Origin: Streptomyces sp. NRRL WC-3605
GTDB lineage: Bacteria > Actinomycetota > Actinomycetes > Streptomycetales > Streptomycetaceae
DNA length: 25,350 bases
Direction of reading: 5' to 3'
NCBI RefSeq assembly: GCF_001509795.1
Contig: NZ_LLZN01000094.1
Location: 1 to 25,350 of the forward strand
The notes under the pieces are model-generated. The model worked only from the letters and a program-made list of their open reading frames with translations. It had not been told where the DNA came from and made no database searches. The translations under genes were made by a program, and so were the position numbers. Positions 24,100 to 25,350 of the stretch are shown here, piece by piece (position 1 is the first letter of the stretch; every line of letters starts with the position of its first letter).

Positions 24100-24411
24100 G
24101 GGCTTCGGTCCAGGCGTCGAGGGTGTCGAGGACGGGTGCCGGGTGTCGCCGCCGCGCAGGGGGAAGTCGGCGCGCTTGTGCTGCCGGACGTACGTGCTCG
24201 TGGTGATCATGCTGGTGCGCAGGGTTTCGTAGGCGGCGACTGCCCTTTCGAGGTCGGCGCGCAGGGCCTCGGCGCGGTCCCAGCACTGGCGGACCCGGCA
24301 GGCCCTCGCCGGGTCCGGGGACGGTCTGCAGCTGGGGGTTGTGGCTGGTGTGCAGCTGTACTCGACGGATGCCGACGGGCGGTATGAGGGGCGCGCCCAC
24401 ACCCTGAGCAT
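24100..24411 (-). pseudogene. Hypothetical small protein, frameshifted
   Basis: ATG 24411 follows GGGAGGGAGAGGAC. Third-position bias and residue quality move between two frames: IRRVQLHTSHNPQLQTVP in one, then ACRVRQCWDRAEALRADLER and AYETLRTSMITTSTYVRQHK in the other, then PVLDTLDAWTEAPAP back in the first. At least two single-base indels are needed to join them. The 3' end is not clear and may overlap the end of the nuclease gene. The middle is a charged helix. No family recognised. Confidence 0.4.
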
Positions 24412-24466
24412 GTCCTCTCCCTCCCCGGCGATACGGTCCGGTGGATCATCGAACCGGGGAGGGGGC

Positions 24467-24870
24467 ATGGCCCGGGCCGGCAAACGACCCTGATCGTCGG
24501 GGACCGCTACACCTCCCGAAGCCGCTTACTGAGCCTGCGGAAGGGCGCGTTCACCTACGACGAGCCGGTCACCGGCGCCTGGCTGCGCTGTATCGCCGGG
24601 CAGGTGCCCGGACCCGCACCGTCGGTGTCCATTGGAGCTGCCCTCCGGCATCGTCACGCTTCACTCCCCGCCCGCCACCGTCACCTCTTGCCCCCCGGCA
24701 CTGGACGCACGGCCCGCAATGGCGATCAGCAAGCAATCTTCGACTACGACTGCCGCACAGCGCGCTTGGCGCCCCAGGCCCTCACCTACCGCGCACTAGT
24801 CGAGTGCGCCGACTGCGCCGTGCCCGCCACCGCTGCCGGCGAAGACCTCTGCCCGACCTGCCTCGGCTGA
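24467..24870 (+). pseudogene. Hypothetical protein, frameshifted, Cys-rich C-terminus
   Basis: ATG 24467 follows GGGGAGGGGG and codes MARAGKR before a stop at 24494. One added base restores TLIVGDRYTSRSRLLSLRKG, then FTYDEPVTGAWLRCIAGQ. Near 24630 the bias moves to another frame reading LELPSGIVTLHSPPATV, and the last part returns to ALVECADCAVP, ending CPTCLG at 24870. The two CxxC pairs at the end could bind zinc, but whether they share a frame with the start in an ancestor is uncertain. Unrecognised family. Confidence 0.38.
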
Positions 24871-25037
24871 CCACTGCGCCGCACCTGCCCCGGCCCCACC
24901 CGCAAACGAACCCACCCCGAAGGCGACGGCCGCAGCACGACCTGCGCCTCCACCTGACCCACCCCACCGGAAGAACACAACAGCCGTGACCGGCACCCAC
25001 CGCACACCACCGCCATCCGACCCGGCCCAGCACCCAG

Positions 25038-25350
25038 GTGGCAGGGGACAGGGCCGCCGCCCTGGCCGAAGTCTCCCAGGGACAGCGACTGGGGGCGTAC
25101 CAGAGCTACTCGCCCCAGTATCGGATCGCGAAGTTCTCGGGCGAACCGAAGTACGAGCCGGAGGCCCGCGTCCACGGAGGAACTGTTCGAGCACGCCGCG
25201 GGCGTCGCCGACTTCGGCCTCGGACCCGGCCTGGTCTCGCACCAGACGCCCGCCGCATGGGCGGGCGCCGTGACCAAGCCCGGATTCGTGAAGTTCGCCT
25301 GGCAACCCGGCCACGACGACTGGCTCTTCAAGCTCAGCGGGTCCACGCCG
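25038..25350 (+). pseudogene. Fragment of a larger protein, frameshifted, runs off the window
   Basis: From about 25038 one frame reads RAAALAEVSQGQRLGAYQSY and YRIAKFSGEPKYEPEAR. At about 25165-25171 it switches to the next frame, which reads TEELFEHAAGVADFGLGPGL, SHQTPAAWAGAVTKPGF and WQPGHDDWLFKLSG up to the last base. Both parts have strong coding bias and probably belong to one protein with one base gained. There is no clear start codon or signal peptide, so the 5' end also seems lost. The sequence has the feel of a secreted carbohydrate-active or lyase-like protein, but I cannot name the family. The stretch 24871-25037 holds nothing I can support. Confidence 0.45.

Overview
The window looks like a chromosome-arm or accessory region of a Streptomyces-type actinomycete. 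GC content is very high, third codon positions are strongly G/C, GTG starts and AGGAGG-like ribosome sites are common, and the regulators (XRE regulator with a helical-repeat tail, AraC with an OruR-type N-terminus) and GH15 protein are of streptomycete style. No rRNA, tRNA or CRISPR array was seen.

Left flank (1-7.25 kb): an intact XRE regulator (minus strand) faces a frameshifted family-2 glycosyltransferase. The 3' end of the glycosyltransferase overlaps a 39-residue peptide gene with its own strong ribosome site. About 740 bases without an intact gene follow, with a possible integrase remnant. Next come a DHA2-type MFS transporter broken by one missing G, an intact GH15 glucoamylase/trehalase-like gene (minus strand), and a MerR-type promoter driving a gene that has lost its 3' half.

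Core (7.6-20.76 kb): two convergent operons and a regulator. The plus-strand operon encodes a beta-keto acid cleavage enzyme (BKACE/DUF849), a zinc-free quinone oxidoreductase, an Fe(II)/2-oxoglutarate dioxygenase, an MFS transporter, an RBBP9-type alpha/beta hydrolase and acetoacetyl-CoA synthetase. It ends at a perfect hairpin. The minus-strand operon encodes a second Fe/2OG dioxygenase, an acyl-CoA ligase and a YeiH-type anion exporter, each pair overlapping by 4 bases. A divergent AraC regulator completes the set. One frameshifted hypothetical gene sits between the two operon ends. The enzymes suggest a catabolic route: import, oxygenation, oxidation to a beta-keto acid, BKACE cleavage with acetyl-CoA to acetoacetate plus an acyl-CoA, and re-activation of acetoacetate by the CoA ligase. 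The substrate cannot be read from sequence. This is the best candidate here for an undescribed system.

Right flank (20.77-25.35 kb): mostly eroded genes. It has a lamin-tail-domain protein without its N-terminus, a small membrane protein with a frameshift in an 8-G run, several frameshifted small genes, a 43-residue peptide gene whose ribosome site lies in a hairpin, and an intact membrane-anchored Mrr-like nuclease. A fragment of a larger unrecognised protein runs off the end. The core is bounded on both sides by truncated genes, and an 8-base direct repeat lies at both truncation points, so it may be an inserted or recombined cassette. Most single-base indels lie in the flanks, which suggests real decay, though assembly errors cannot be ruled out from sequence alone.
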